Below, in pieces: positions 51,901 through 63,920 of a DNA stretch of 64,000 nucleotides; the first letter of the stretch is position 1; every line of letters starts with the position of its first letter. This DNA is from Durusdinium trenchii (lineage: Eukaryota > Sar > Dinophyceae > Suessiales > Symbiodiniaceae), in contig CAXAMN010025628.1 of assembly GCA_963970005.1 (NCBI GenBank), positions 578,919-642,918 on the forward strand. Direction: 5' to 3'. The translations under genes were made by a program, and so were the position numbers. Under the pieces are notes generated by a model, which worked only from the letters and a program-made list of their open reading frames with translations, made no database searches and was not told the DNA's origin.

Positions 51901-54900
51901 CACAAAGACCCATCTTTTGCCAAAATAATCTCCACCTGAGGGATCTCCGAGGCAACCTTGTGCTCAACACCATGCGACGCTTCCAATTTTTCCAAGGATT
52001 CCATGGTGGTAGCTGTGGTAGCTGCTTCAGACTCTGTGTTCTCGGGTTGTGCCTCTACAAGTTGCTGGGATGCTTCACTTGGACCATCTGCTTGAAGCAC
52101 ATTTTCCCTTCCTATGAGGTCAAGATGAGCTTCACGAAGGGCACAATATTCATCTGTGATGGTCCCTCCCTGGGCCATCCAGAAGCGGTGTTCGTCATTC
52201 TTGATGTTCATGCTGCTGCCAATCCTTTCCAGGACTTCGAACTGCACCGTGTCAAGTCGAGAAAGGCTTGCGGCAGCGCCTGGGATTGATGAGATTTCAT
52301 CATTCGTCAAAGCTGGAATGTCGACATTGATTTTCTGCCCTGCGTGCTCCAGCTTACCTGCGATCCATGCATCGGTCACCTCTCTGGCCAATCGTGCAGC
52401 TCCAAATCCGTCCTTGTTTAGCCACCAAACGCTTTGGTAAAAGAGCAAGTCCGTGTGAAAGCCTCCCTTGAGCTCTTGCTTGGACTCCCTGAGACGGAAA
52501 GCCTTGGATTAAAACCAATGAATTTGATTCAATCCAAAATAAAATTCAAATTTTGGAGACAAAAAGGACCCAATGACACATACCGCAAAGAAAGCTCTGA
52601 CTCTTGGTAATCATTGGTTTCTCACCCAACCATGTTTTCCACTATTTGAATCTATTTTTTTCTTCTCACTGAATTGTGCTTTCTTTCGTATTACCATAGC
52701 TCGGAGCTCTAGTTTAATGGGTTGGTTGCGCGATGCAATTTGCAGCTACTACTACAAGAACGCAGGAGGGTTCTTTGGGTGGTCATTGGGTGGCAAACTG
52801 AGAAGCCTGTAGTAGCCGATAGTGATGCATCCGAATCTTTTAGGCAAAGGGGTCTAATTATTATATATAAGGGTTCTTCTCATTTGGGTAAGTCAGGTCT
52901 GGAAAAGACAGAGAAGATGTCACGTGCTTGCTCTTGTTTTTTCAATTTGAGCATCTCTTCTCCAGAGCTGTCAGGGTCATCATGACGGTGAGATCTGACT
53001 TTGGCTGGCTCTGAACCATTATATAAACAAAACACATCAGCAGAGCAAAGCATGGCAATCTAAATGAACGTGTACCGGGCTGCGCTATGGCCTGATCAAC
53101 TGACTGCCAAACAACATGCGGTTTCGTTCAATCATTTGATGGGGAGGGGTTTTCCTCATGCCAGCCCTCCTATCCAGACAAGGAACTGAAACTCCAAGAT
53201 CCTCCACATAGGACGTGAGGTTGAGTACAATGACTGGTGACTTCTTCAAGCTGTAGCCGGTCATGGTGAGCATGGACTTGAGAATTGCCTCCCAACGCTG
53301 ACACCCTTTTTGAGCGGATGTCGCTTCCGAACTTGGTCGAAGTCTTTCTGCAAAGCGCAGGTCGCTGTCTGGATCTAATGCTTCTGGCAGGATCAGGTCT
53401 TTGCTCAATGGTAGGATAATTGGGTCAGTGCCCAAAGGTCTGCCTGCACTACCAAACTCACTGTTGTTGATCCACGGGTTATCGCTTTCAGCCTCCTTGT
53501 TGACCACCAAGCGTCCAAAGGAGAACCGCCTACAGCATGATTCCGAGAACAAAACACCAAAACATTGTCGAAATATCGTCCTGCTTCTGTCAGCAAATGC
53601 TTGCTGAATTAAAATCATGAGAACTGTATATAATATAAATCATCCAAAAGTTCTCACAGAATAGAGTTTATGATATGTCTAAGTGCTATATTGTGTTGTG
53701 TAATCATTTCACACAGGTTCCGCCTCCTGGCAGTCTGGGCATCTGCCGAGGCTTGGATCTCAAAAGGAACAAACCATCTGTTGTCACATGCTTGCCGCAA
53801 CCCCCACAGAGTCTGTTGCAGATCAGACTCCTCATCCGCAAGGCCACGCTTTGAGGTCTTCTTCGGTGCTTCAGGCACCTCAATGACGCCGACATTGCGC
53901 GTAGGTTGGAGGTCATTCGCGAATTGCACGAGGGTGCATAGTTCCTCCATGCGTTCCTTGGATTTGGCCAAAGGAACATTCAAATCCACGAAGGTCAAGA
54001 TGTGGACATCAGATTCTTTGCAATTGCAAGTAGCTGCCTCACATGTCAGACACAAAAAGGTTTACATGAGAAGGGATGATGCTTTGGGCTTGGTGGAAAT
54101 TTCAACACCACATCACACAAACATAATTGGACAATGATTGTAAGGTTCACAATAAAACGAGGTTTTATAAGAAGGGTTGAACGCTTGTCGCACCTTAATG
54201 TAAAAAGTCATCAGTATCCAGAATGAAACAAAACAATTGAATTGGAAGCAAGCAGCCACAAAACTCCTGTACTCGTTGACCTTCAGCTGCCCATGCTCCA
54301 TCTTCTCAACAACATCACACCGAAGGAACTTCTCAAGGTAGCTCTTCACCACCCGTTCTCCGACCTGGGCTTGCTCAATCCTCCATGCCATTTGCTTCCT
54401 GTGCTTCAAAGCTTCAAGCTTTGCTGGAGCAGAAAGAATCATGCGCAAAACCTGCTGATCACGGTTAAGCGCAGCAGCAAAGTACTTCCACTTTGCATCC
54501 CTCAGTTCCAATCTCTGCTTCTGAGCTTCTAATGTCACAACTTCTTCGTGCTTCTTGACATCTTCCAGAGCAGACTGTTGCGCACACGGCAAGAAGGAAA
54601 CTGCAAACACGGCTGGCCGCTGCTGAAGGATTTGTTCTAGCTCATGATCAGCTCCATTGCCCTTCATGAGTGCTTCCTCCAGGCTCGTGAAGTTGGGAAG
54701 GCGGGTAGAGAGGAAATCCCTCACCTGTGCCCAAAGGCACAGAACATTTCTGAGGCTCAACAGATCCGATTCAGACATTCTGTATTTGCGACGGTCTTGG
54801 GCATCTTCCACAATGGCTGTCGCTTTCTCGAAGTGCAACCGAATCCTGCGGAAGAGCATTGTCTGTGCATGAGACCACATGGGCAAAGTCCAGTCTAAAG

Positions 54901-57211
54901 GAATGGTGCTCTCACCCTCCAAAGGCGACAATGACGAAGTGGAGCACTGAAGATTGGAAATGGTGGACTTCATGAACAGGTGCTTCATGATAGACAAACT
55001 CTCCCCCCAAGGTCCAAAGGCAAAGGCATTGTCTTTCAATGAGATCATGACCTCTTCACGTGCTGCGTCACAGGTCTGTTCCATCCAATGCTTTATTGCC
55101 CACAACTTCTCGCTGTCAATCACCAAAGAGCCCGCACCAATCCGGTCCTACAGGGACATCAAACAAACTACAACAGTTGCACCATCTTGAAACTCAGTAT
55201 TTTTTGACTAGTGTGAACAAATTGTTGACAACCTTCCTTGGAACCAGATCCACCATGAGCGGCGACTTCTGGACTCTTGTTGTAGCAGTCGATGGCATCT
55301 TGCACTGAAGTTGGTTGCCCCTGCTTGTTCATGTTGCGTAGGATTTCCGCCCACTCAAAGCTGGTGATTGCCATTTTCTTGGACTCGACATTCTGGCGAA
55401 TGATGCGGCGGATTTGTTCAGACATCATGTCTGAGCTTTGGCTCTTACGCATGGTAGGCAGTTGCAGCAATGAGCGAGCCAGGGCAATCACACTGGGATG
55501 GCACAATGCCTCTTTGCTCTCATTGGAGCATCTGTAAACCAGCCCAACCCAGCACAGTGCTGCAGCAAGCCCGCGCATACCTCCATCGTCAAAGGTGAGC
55601 TCCCCAAGGCCTGGATTCAAACCCGCTTCATCTTCCATTTGAGTATCTTCATCCATTGCCATCCGAAGTCCCAGGATCTCGCCCTGCGGGTGAAACACAC
55701 CACTAAGATATCCTGCTGACAAAAAGACATATATTAAATTAGAATGAAGCTCATTGTGGAAGCAGAAACTGAAATTTGTTTAACACATGTGCTCATTGTC
55801 ATTGCCTAGACATCCAACTGGAAACTCTTGTCATGTCCTATAGTCAAACACACCTCAATCAATTCCACACAGCAAAAAAGCAAACAATTGTATTGTATAA
55901 GTTCTAAGATATTTTTACTGTTTGTGGAAATATCCCAGGCCAATAAAATTCAATGGCAGCGAGGTATTACAGTCATTGCCAGGGCGGCGAGGTATTCCGG
56001 TCATTCTGAGGGCGGCGAGGTATTCCCGTTCAAGGGGCGGCGAGGTATTCCGGTCATTCTAAGGGTGGCGAGGTATTCCCGTTCAAGGGGCGGCGAGGTA
56101 TTCCGGTCATTCTAAGGGCGGCGAGGTATTCCCGTTCAAGGGGCGGCGAGGCATTCCTAGAAGAGCTCTCCACCCATGTCTTGTTTTAGAGTCGGTGAGG
56201 TATTCCGGATTCCCAGGCCGGCGAGGTATTCCTAGAAGAGCTCTCCACCCACATCTTGTTTCCTTTACTTTTAGAACTCCCAGGATCTCCACCCACATCT
56301 TGTTTACTCTTGTTCCCAAGCCAAGATTTCCCTTTCACTTGCCTGTTTGGCAAATACCTCTCCGCTTTTGATTCCTCACTGGATCTCTGAGAGCGGCGAG
56401 CTGTTCCTAGAATAGCTCTCCGCCCCTTAGTTTACTTTCCTTTACCAGCTATCCAGGACATACCCCAGTCTGTGACAGGCAGTACCACTGAGCTCTCCTC
56501 TTAGTAGTAGCCACATCAATGGGGCGGAGAGCTATTCCTAGAACAGCTCTCCACTTGTCCTTCCTGAGACAGACCCACAAAGCGGCGAGACATTCCCCTC
56601 ACGATGTCTTGTAAACTTAAAGCCCTTCCCCATGATGGCTGGCCTCTCTCCACCCCACCAGTGCAATGGACTTTGAGATGTCCATGACAGTTGGAAGGTC
56701 TGGAGGGCGCCAGAAAGAAGTATCTTCAAAGCTCCAGTTCAAAATGGCCGTGGTAGTGAAGGTTCCAGGTTGAGGCGGGTAGTCCTGGCAGGTGCCGGGG
56801 GATAAGACCTCAATCCAAAAAATGCATGGCAAGTTCCAACAGCTTTTTGGAAACATTAGGTGTTGGGGGCACTGGAAAACAAAGCCCGGCCTTCATCGCA
56901 AGAAACTTCTTCTGAAAGTCCTCCGTGGTCGCATCTCTGGCAATGATTCCCAAAGCCTTGCAAAAAGCCAAGCTATCTGCTAGGAGCCTGTCAGGTCGCC
57001 TGAAGCAGCGCTGAACTACCTCCAGGAAAGACCCTCCACATTCGACAGGCCAGGCCCGTTTCTGATCTTCAGGGAGACAATGGCGCATGGAGTGCAAGTC
57101 ATTGATCCAATCCCGCAGCGCCACTCGAACAGGTGACACATCCGTCATGGTAGTAGGAGCCATGACGACCTCTTTGTTGTTTGAAGTGATGCGTCTGCGT
57201 TTGGCAACCAT
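48988..57211 (-). CDS. Large multi-exon nuclear-type protein, unrecognised; MBD-like C-terminus
   Basis: The likely start is MVAKRRRITSNNKEVV (57211), with an immediate basic nuclear signal. Exons lie at about 57211-56815, 56775-56640, 55700-55240, 55150-54230 (about 300 codons, strongly helical, with LWAQVRDFLSTRLPNF and KWKYFAAALNRDQQVLRM), 54040-53690, 53510-53090, 52490-51366 (about 370 codons), 50650-50150, 49948-49670 (Arg/Gly repeats, RGRGRGKGRERGRGRG) and 49540-48988. The exon at 52.4 kb carries an FFKMLVLAEQQKHLTQHL helix and may end at a true stop at 51366, so two genes are possible. The last exon is Lys/Pro/Glu-rich (KRPAAKVKEE, MKRPSVSKSPARK) and ends with DGWKLQKFVRNPG, TYAKFTAPDG and LVKARDAGF, similar in pattern to a methyl-CpG-binding domain. 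The overall family is unknown; a nuclear role is inferred from the basic signals. Confidence 0.6.
48994..49170 (-). other. Possible methyl-CpG-binding (MBD/TAM)-like domain
   Basis: The segment reads Gly-Trp-Lys, a basic strand, then YAKFTAPDG and a helix ending in Ala-Gly-Phe. MBD proteins show the same run: GW-basic strand, Y-x-SPxGKKFRS, helix. The spacing is similar, but key Arg residues are not all present, so this is a pattern match only. Confidence 0.35.
50740..51365. other. Intron or intergenic, nothing seen
   Basis: No frame is convincing. If the stop at 51366 is genuine, this is the boundary between two minus-strand genes; otherwise it is an intron. Confidence 0.4.
55956..56610. 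repeat. Minisatellite of GCGGCGAGGTATTCC units
   Basis: The word GCGGCGAGGTATTCC and close variants occur about ten times between 55956 and 56235. They mostly alternate between a GGTCATTCTAAGG spacer and a CGTTCAAGGGG spacer, which gives a higher-order period near 54 bp. To the right the array degenerates into TAGAAGAGCTCTCCACCCA units (56156-56560). It lies in an intron of the large minus-strand gene. Confidence 0.9.
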
Positions 57212-57560
57212 GACTGGCACAAACGAGTCTAAGTCACACGGCAAAGGTTTGCTCCGCTGCGAAGCAAAAGGTTGCAAGACAGCAAAACAAACGAAATCCG
57301 GGAAGGACACTGAGTGAAATCCAAGTGGTTTGCCTTCGAATCTCTTGACTCAAGTCTTTTGAGATCACTTTGCAAACACCAGGTTGTTTTCTTTTTTCCC
57401 AGTCCAACGGGTGGCAATCCAAAACCCTGGACACCGCCTGCTATTGGCACAGGCTGGGAATGCGAAATCCAACTAAGCAAATTTGGATCCTCCTGGCTGT
57501 ATGGCAAAACACTCAAGGCAATGACAACAAACCAACTAAATTCCCGGAATTCTTCCATCA

Positions 57561-60500
57561 TTATTTCCTGGAGGCCTGGAGATGTTGTTTCTCCGTGCAA
57601 TCACTTGCAAAATGCAATGCCGAATTTTCCATTATGAATGTATGTGAGACCTTCAACGCATCTGCCAGGGACACGGTGGGCGCCAGTGCGCTAGCAAAGT
57701 CACTAGAGCAGCGAAGTGGACTGGCACCGAAAACCTGGGAGGTGGGGAGGCCAACAAAAGCTATACTTTCTTTAACGGTTTTCTCATCGTCCTGACTCCA
57801 GTCCAAAATGAATCAACAATAACTGTTGCTTGTCCTCATGCTCTAGCTGTTTAAGAGCATCACTGTTTAACATGCCCTTACGCTGCTAAGTTTCCTACGC
57901 ATTGCCAACAAAGCTCCGCATTAAATTCGATGGAACCTCACTCATTTTGTAGCGCTCCCAATCATCACTTCCCACTCCTTGTAGCTTGGCTCTCTCCTGG
58001 AAGATGCATGAGGGAAAGAAAAAAGACAAAGCCCAAAGGCTGATGGAATGTACCACAACTACCCTGTCCGAAAAATCACAACACAAAGCAACAAACCAAG
58101 GGGTTCCCCCATTGCTCCTGGTCGGTGAGTTGTCGGAAATTAGCCGGCCCAGTGCATATGTATTTCCCACCAGGAATCAAGCATGTCGTGGTTGGCAAGC
58201 CCTTGATGTTCTTCCTGCTAAAATTCTGTCTCCCAAAGTTCTGGTCCTCAGTAGGCCCCAAAACAAACAGGGTAAAGGTACATGTGTTGTGCTTCTTTGG
58301 CTGTTGATATTGTACAGTGTTTCAATTAGTGTACTAAGTACTACATATTATTGAAGACATGTTTTGCAACGTTTTGCCAGACAACAAGAGCCGATGAGCA
58401 TATGATTCAACACTGTGTTAATAGAAACAACAATAGCTAGGAAGTTAAGGGACGACCTGAATCACCAGGAGTTCTTCCACCGGGTTCACCCCCATCTCCA
58501 TCATCTCTTCACAAGCACATGCCAAGATTGCAATCTCCCGTTCAGTGCAACCTTGAGCCATTGGTCGGAGTTGTCGAATCCTGGCATCCACCTTTGCCTG
58601 CAGCTGTTTCCGTATTTGTGTGTGTGTGTTTTATTGTATGTTGGGGAGTGCAGGATGTTCAAGATTAAAGCGAACACAAAGCCTCAAGAATGAGATCAAA
58701 GGGTTGTTAACAGAGTTTGGGTTGTTCTTGGAGATTGGGAAAAACAAAGAACACTGACTGAAAAGATCTTAGAATACGAAATCCTGCTTCCAGATATAAA
58801 TATATATATTACAGTATATATTATATATATTATATAATATTATTATACTATACATAGTAGAGATCCCTAAGACTAAGACCTCTCTGAGAGAAAAGAATCA
58901 TATTTTCTACCGCCCTGTAATATATAAAAGATCCCCAAGACCCTCCTGGCCTTGCCAATCCGTTCGCTTTCCTCCTTGAAAGCATCGTGCCACTTGGGCA
59001 CCGCTGTTGATCTATGAGCCCTAGTCTGTTTCTGTTCAGTTCCTGATGACTGCTTTGCAACAGTCGAGATGCACTTCTCAAGCGACAAGCGTTCACACTT
59101 GAACAACTCCAAGTCAGTCAACATGTCACTAGACACACTTGGCAGTGACTCATCCTTCAAAACACAGAGGACCCATGCTCTAGCACGTTGTTGGGGAAGC
59201 CCGAACTCCGCAGTGTTACACTCGCTTGCAGTCACAATGTAACCAAGGCGATCCAAGCGTTCCTTCAGATGTTCATACCTAAGTTCAACATGTCAACCCA
59301 CAATGTCGTGGTAGGGGAAACATCCAACAGATTGAAACAACATGAACACAGAGAAAAGACTATGACTATGCACACCAAAGTTGCCCCGATTTCTCCCCCC
59401 TTCCACTGCTCTTTTGTGGAACAAGCTGGAGACATTCTCAAGTAAGAGTAAGGAGGGTTTGTGCTTGGCTGCATAGTTGAAGACTGAATCAAACCCCGCA
59501 CCAGACTGACATGATTTGTCCAACACCGATCCCGGTGTTGTAGTCAATGGGCTCACCGAAACGCATGGAAAGCCGCTGCAAAGAAGGTCCACCTGCAAGG
59601 GATCAGCATAGTGCCGAGATCTAGGAAAAGGGAGCAACACACAATTCAACCATGTTCACCCAAAGACCAAATCTTGCAAGACGATCTTTTTTAAAGATGT
59701 CACACACACACATTGCATTGCGAGAAATCTCACCTTGGGCACTTTGTGGAAGCTACCATCAAAAGTGGAAGCCTTCGCATGTCCCATGTCATTCATGTCG
59801 TTGAAAAACACTTTAGCATGTGGAAATCGACTTCGCAGGTAGTCTTGCTTTCTCCGATCCTTCTCCACAACGAAGCTCAACTCCACCTGCAGGTATGAGT
59901 TCTAGCAAGAATATGGTTCATTGAGTGTTGCTGCTAGTTTTTGCTGTTTCTACACCGTTCACAATTGGTATGTGTCGTATTGTTTGGTTTTGGTTCTTTG
60001 AGGCTTTATGTCGTCCACAGACATGTGTTTGGATCACAAACCGCACCTCTAGCAGCAAGTTGTCTTCTAGAACGCACTCTTGGTTCCAAGCTGGTCGGAA
60101 GGTCTCCATGACCATTTCCAAGACACCCCACCCAGAACAGATGCTACCAATACGCAGCCGGTCAATGCCCCGACAAGTTGCAGCTAGCTGACCCCGAAGA
60201 TTTGCAAAGCGTTCTTCCTTGAGGAAGTTGTAGATGAAAGCACGAATCTCAGACACAACACAGGGTAAATGCTCAGAAGACATACATCTGCTCAAGTGGC
60301 CTTCAAAACTCTACAGCAGTACATGTGAGTGAGAAGTAGCTTTACATGCGCATGCTCCAGAAGAAGCTGTAGGTTAGAGAAAAAATTAACCAAGAAACGC
60401 TTGGGGATGTGAAAGGCAAAGAAGGCAGCTTAGAACCCCTTGATGAGTCCTCAACCTCGGCGTCCGAAGCTAAAAGTACTTCTCCTTCTTCCCCACATTC

Positions 60501-60768
60501 TCCAGTTGTACCTGTGTTTGCCATGGAGAAACAACTACATAGAGCTGGTATTTGTGGTGATCCGTGAGAATTTATGGTCAACAATAGAATTCGGTTTAAA
60601 TGTGGCAGCAAGGCAATCCTTGTGACCCAACTGAGCTTAGTGTAAACCATGAAGGAAAATACATGAAGCTACTGGCAGGCCTGCAATGGGCTCCTCATCC
60701 GAACTGAAGAAAATGTCTCCATCCTCGACCTTTGGGATGCCATCATCAGCAGCTGCACTCCTGTGGAG
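57561..60768 (-). CDS. DNA (cytosine-5) methyltransferase, multi-exon
   Basis: A full set of C5-methyltransferase motifs is spread over exons in the correct order. Acidic upstream exons at 60768-60680 (VEDGDIFFSSDEEP) and about 60510-60390 may be the N-terminus. Motif I RIGSICSGWGVLEMVM is in 60290-60048. A motif II-III region is in 59890-59735 (VELSFVVEKDRRKQDYLRSRF). Motif IV VDLLCSGFPCVSVSPLT, with the catalytic Cys, and motif VI LLLLENVSSL are both in 59620-59405. Motif VIII NTAEFGLPQQRARAWVL is in 59280-58950. A helical exon at 58604-58455 is probably in the target-recognition region. An exon at 58250-58090 has LIPGGKYICTG and FRQLTDQEQW. Motif IX-X ERAKLQGVG and SFVGNA is at 57995-57894, and a last exon at about 57800-57561 joins in phase. 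The enzyme methylates DNA cytosine in the nucleus. All key residues are present, so activity is likely. It sits between two other minus-strand genes. Confidence 0.85.
58790..58862. repeat. AT-rich microsatellite in intron
   Basis: This is a run of TATATA and TATTATA words between the motif VIII exon and the following exon of the methyltransferase gene. Confidence 0.8.
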
Positions 60769-61012
60769 CAAACAAAACAACTTGAATAGAAAGACAAAAC
60801 ACTGGCATGTTTCCTAAAAGTCGCACAGCGTCCTAATGTCTTTTGCAACCCCTCTTAAAATTAGAGAAACATCTTCCCCTAGTGACAGAGACAGAACCAG
60901 TGAATAGCCTCTGAGCTGTGGTGCACATCAACGCTTTGGAGAATCTGTCGGACGAGCACTCTGAAAATGCATGTAGCATCTTTTCGCAAACCTTGTGGCA
61001 ATCAGTAGGCTA
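60769..61012. other. Short gap between methyltransferase and DUF7869-like genes
   Basis: I see no exon. Both flanking genes are on the minus strand, so this is a short tandem spacer unless the two are one transcript. Confidence 0.4.
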
Positions 61013-61015
61013 AGC

Positions 61016-63920
61016 CTAAAGGTCCCTTAAGGCTAGTGGCAAGTCCACCTCATCTTCATCAGAATCCGACGTCAAATTACCATCTGCTGGACCAATTGTC
61101 ACATCAAAATTCCTGCGACGGGCAGGTGTCATCCATGTGCCTGGATGTCTGGCTTCTGCTTGCAGTTCTCGAATGTACCTGTAACTCAGGATAGGGTATG
61201 ACTCTGGCTTTGGAAAGCACGGCAATGTGCCGTTGACCCACTTCAATAGGTACTGTCCGGAGTCCTTGGACAGAGTGCCCTTGTTCAAACTCCGAGTGGC
61301 GTATCTGTTGATATTTGATCTCACACCATCAGAAATCCTCCTTCGCTCAGCCAAGCCAGCCGGACTACTGCACCCAACACGAATTTGTTGGGCTGTTGAA
61401 GCGGACATGACGCAGATCACTCTTGCAATTTCAGTGTCGGCTAGCCACTGTTTTGTGACTAAGAATATGTCTTCTCCATTGCGATCTGCTGGCGGGACAC
61501 CTCGAAGTTCCTCTATTTCTGCCACGTTATCCAAAATGTCAGACCCCATGTCCCTTCTTTGGCAATAACGAAGAAAATGCACTCGCCGCATTCCCTTGAG
61601 CACAACACCGGTTTGAGCAACAAAGGTCTTCCAGCTTGTCACCTCGTCAAGTTTGTAGGCCTCGCAGCTTGATCCACGCAATGTAGAATCTGAGCTGCAT
61701 GAAGTACCACTTCTCTTCGTGGCTTTGTTCAAGAAGTCCACCATGTCATTGGCTGTGGCGATGGCCTTTCCTTGAAGAATTCGAGCAATCTGCCCAAAAA
61801 TTTGGTCCACGTCTTCATGGGAATGAGAAGTACGCAAAAATCCTTGGCTTGTTGATCTAAAAACTTTACATGCCACTAGCATCAACATAAACGCTGCCAC
61901 GAACTGGTTCTTCGCTTCGCGAAAGCAGTTATCACTCTGACAGTGAAAATATAGCGGCAGCTGGGAGGTTGAAGCAAGCAAATTGGATAGAGATCTCGCA
62001 AGCTGCTCTATTTGGCTCTCTGAATTCTTCTTGACATTCTCATCGGTAATGCTCAGGGCTAAGTGTGCTCCGTGGAACCAGCTGGCGCTCAAATGAAGCG
62101 CTGGGCGATAGAGTGCCTCCAGGGTCTTTGGAAGTCTCACATATCCCCACTTGGGTACACGCAGTTTCGACTGGTCCATGCCATCCTGAATGGCACACAA
62201 GACGCTGGATGACAGCTCCAGAGATTTCATTTTTGTTGCTCCAGTCAAAAGCAACTGCGCAAAATATTGCCTGCTAAGCTCCCGCATCCGCCAGTAAAAC
62301 TGGCGGTCCCGCCATTGGCTCAACAAATGGGAACTGTAGGCTTTCGTCCAATGATCCTTTTCTGATCGGGTGCTTGCTTTTCTGAGTTTTGTTTTCATGC
62401 GGTAGCACACTTCACACTGCCCAAACTCTGCTTTGTCCCTAAACTTCAGGTGTGTGGAAAATATCTGGTTGAATATTCTCATGAACGTTGCAAATGATGC
62501 TGCTTCTTGGCCATCAGCATCTGAAAATGCAGAGTATTGTATATACAAATCAATCGGCTCGGAATGTTCTAAATATCTCCTCGGTCCTGCGAACGTACCT
62601 GGGCCGATTTGACCTGGATGGCTCAACTGAAAATTCCGCTCCAGGTTCTGCAAAAAAGCAGAACAATATCGTTCTTGGAAATCAGAATCTTTCGCCATAG
62701 CTTCCATGTGCCACGAATTGGGCATCACCAATTTTGTTGGTAATACCTCCGCTGCACTGATGTAAAGCAACCAAAAGAACTTGAGCACATGCGGCCACTT
62801 TGCATTGTCAGACTTTCTGCGCAAAGAGACCTTCAACAACTCATGCTTTGGTTCTGGCAGCCGTTGATCATGCATTGTGTAAGCAGGCAGGCCCTGACGG
62901 AGGTTCTGCAAAGCTGCGGATCCAATGGCGTACAGCTTTTGATGTGCCCTGCTGCACACCGATCGGCCAAGGAACTGCAGAGTTGATGATGCTTTCCTGT
63001 CAGTATACCTCCTACGCTTGGGTGCAGGCTGAGCTTGCTCGGCATCATCCTCAGAAGACTGCAACAGCATGTGACCCTCGGGCTCTTCTGCATCTCCACC
63101 AGATTCATCAGTGGAAAAAAGCACATCTCCCTCTTGAGGAATCGTTTCCTCATCGCTTTCAACGAGCAGCTGATTTGCTGCCACATCAGGCCCCTCTGGA
63201 AACTCTGGTACAGGAATGTTGTACCACGATCTGATAGCATTTTCCTAAGCTCCAACTTCTTGTGTTGGCCAACTTCTGAGAACAAGAAAACTGAAACAGA
63301 TGTGTTCGATAGGAACATTTGAAGAATATAGTGAGGACATGGTACAAACCTTAACGCTCATCCGGTTCCTGTGATTACTATTTTTTGCTCGCAAGTTGAA
63401 CACCTGATGCTACACAACATAATGAGACAGGAGCCAGAAGCAAACAATAGCTTGCTGTAGAGGAAGCCAAGGATCCTTGAGTGATTCTTTCATTTCATGA
63501 AACCTGGCTCTCTCAGCCAGAACATGTTCAGCACTCTCTTGAAACTGGGTGAAGCATGAACGTCTTCCACAAAGGCACTGCTGCAAAAGCAAGTCGTTCA
63601 AGTTCGAGCGGGCCGGCATTGCACACAGTAGGAAAAAACAGGAGACCAGGGATGCTGAGTAAAATTTGTGAATGAAAAACTATGGAGTGCACACAAGCCT
63701 GGAAAAAGTCATTCTGCAGGCATGTATTTTGTCCTTTGTGTCTACAGGCACATTTGCCTCAGATTTAAACAGGAATGTTCCTGAACCATAAAGCGGCATT
63801 GCAATCGTTGCAAACGTGAATCTTTCTCTCCACAATGTCTCTTTCCCTCCCTTCCCATTGGCTCCTGGTGGCCGGCCGCTTTGAGGCAGCTGGTCGTCGT
63901 TGGCAGGCCGGACGCTTCAT
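61016..63920 (-). CDS. DUF7869-like protein, possibly transposase-derived
   Basis: There are three exons. The first (63920-63771) starts MKRPACQRRPAASKRPATR, a Lys-Arg-Pro-Ala nuclear signal typical of dinoflagellate proteins, then a Cys pair HVCNDCNAALWF, and ends at a GT donor. The second (about 63619-63447) has QCLCGRRSCFTQF and a helical stretch. The third (about 63228-61016, over 720 codons) has an acidic start, KRRR, a Cys pair FGQCEVCYRMKT, then the core: LYFHCQSDNCFREAKNQF (about 61920-61970) and LRTSHSHEDVDQIFGQI (about 61790-61840). From memory, DUF7869 proteins of aquatic eukaryotes share the pattern QxDN...E.KN...GHTHEDIDQxF. Their acidic and His residues look like a metal-binding, RNase H-like transposase core, but that is inference. 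No inverted repeats were found around the gene, so it could be a domesticated or immobile copy. The stop is at 61016. Confidence 0.65.
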
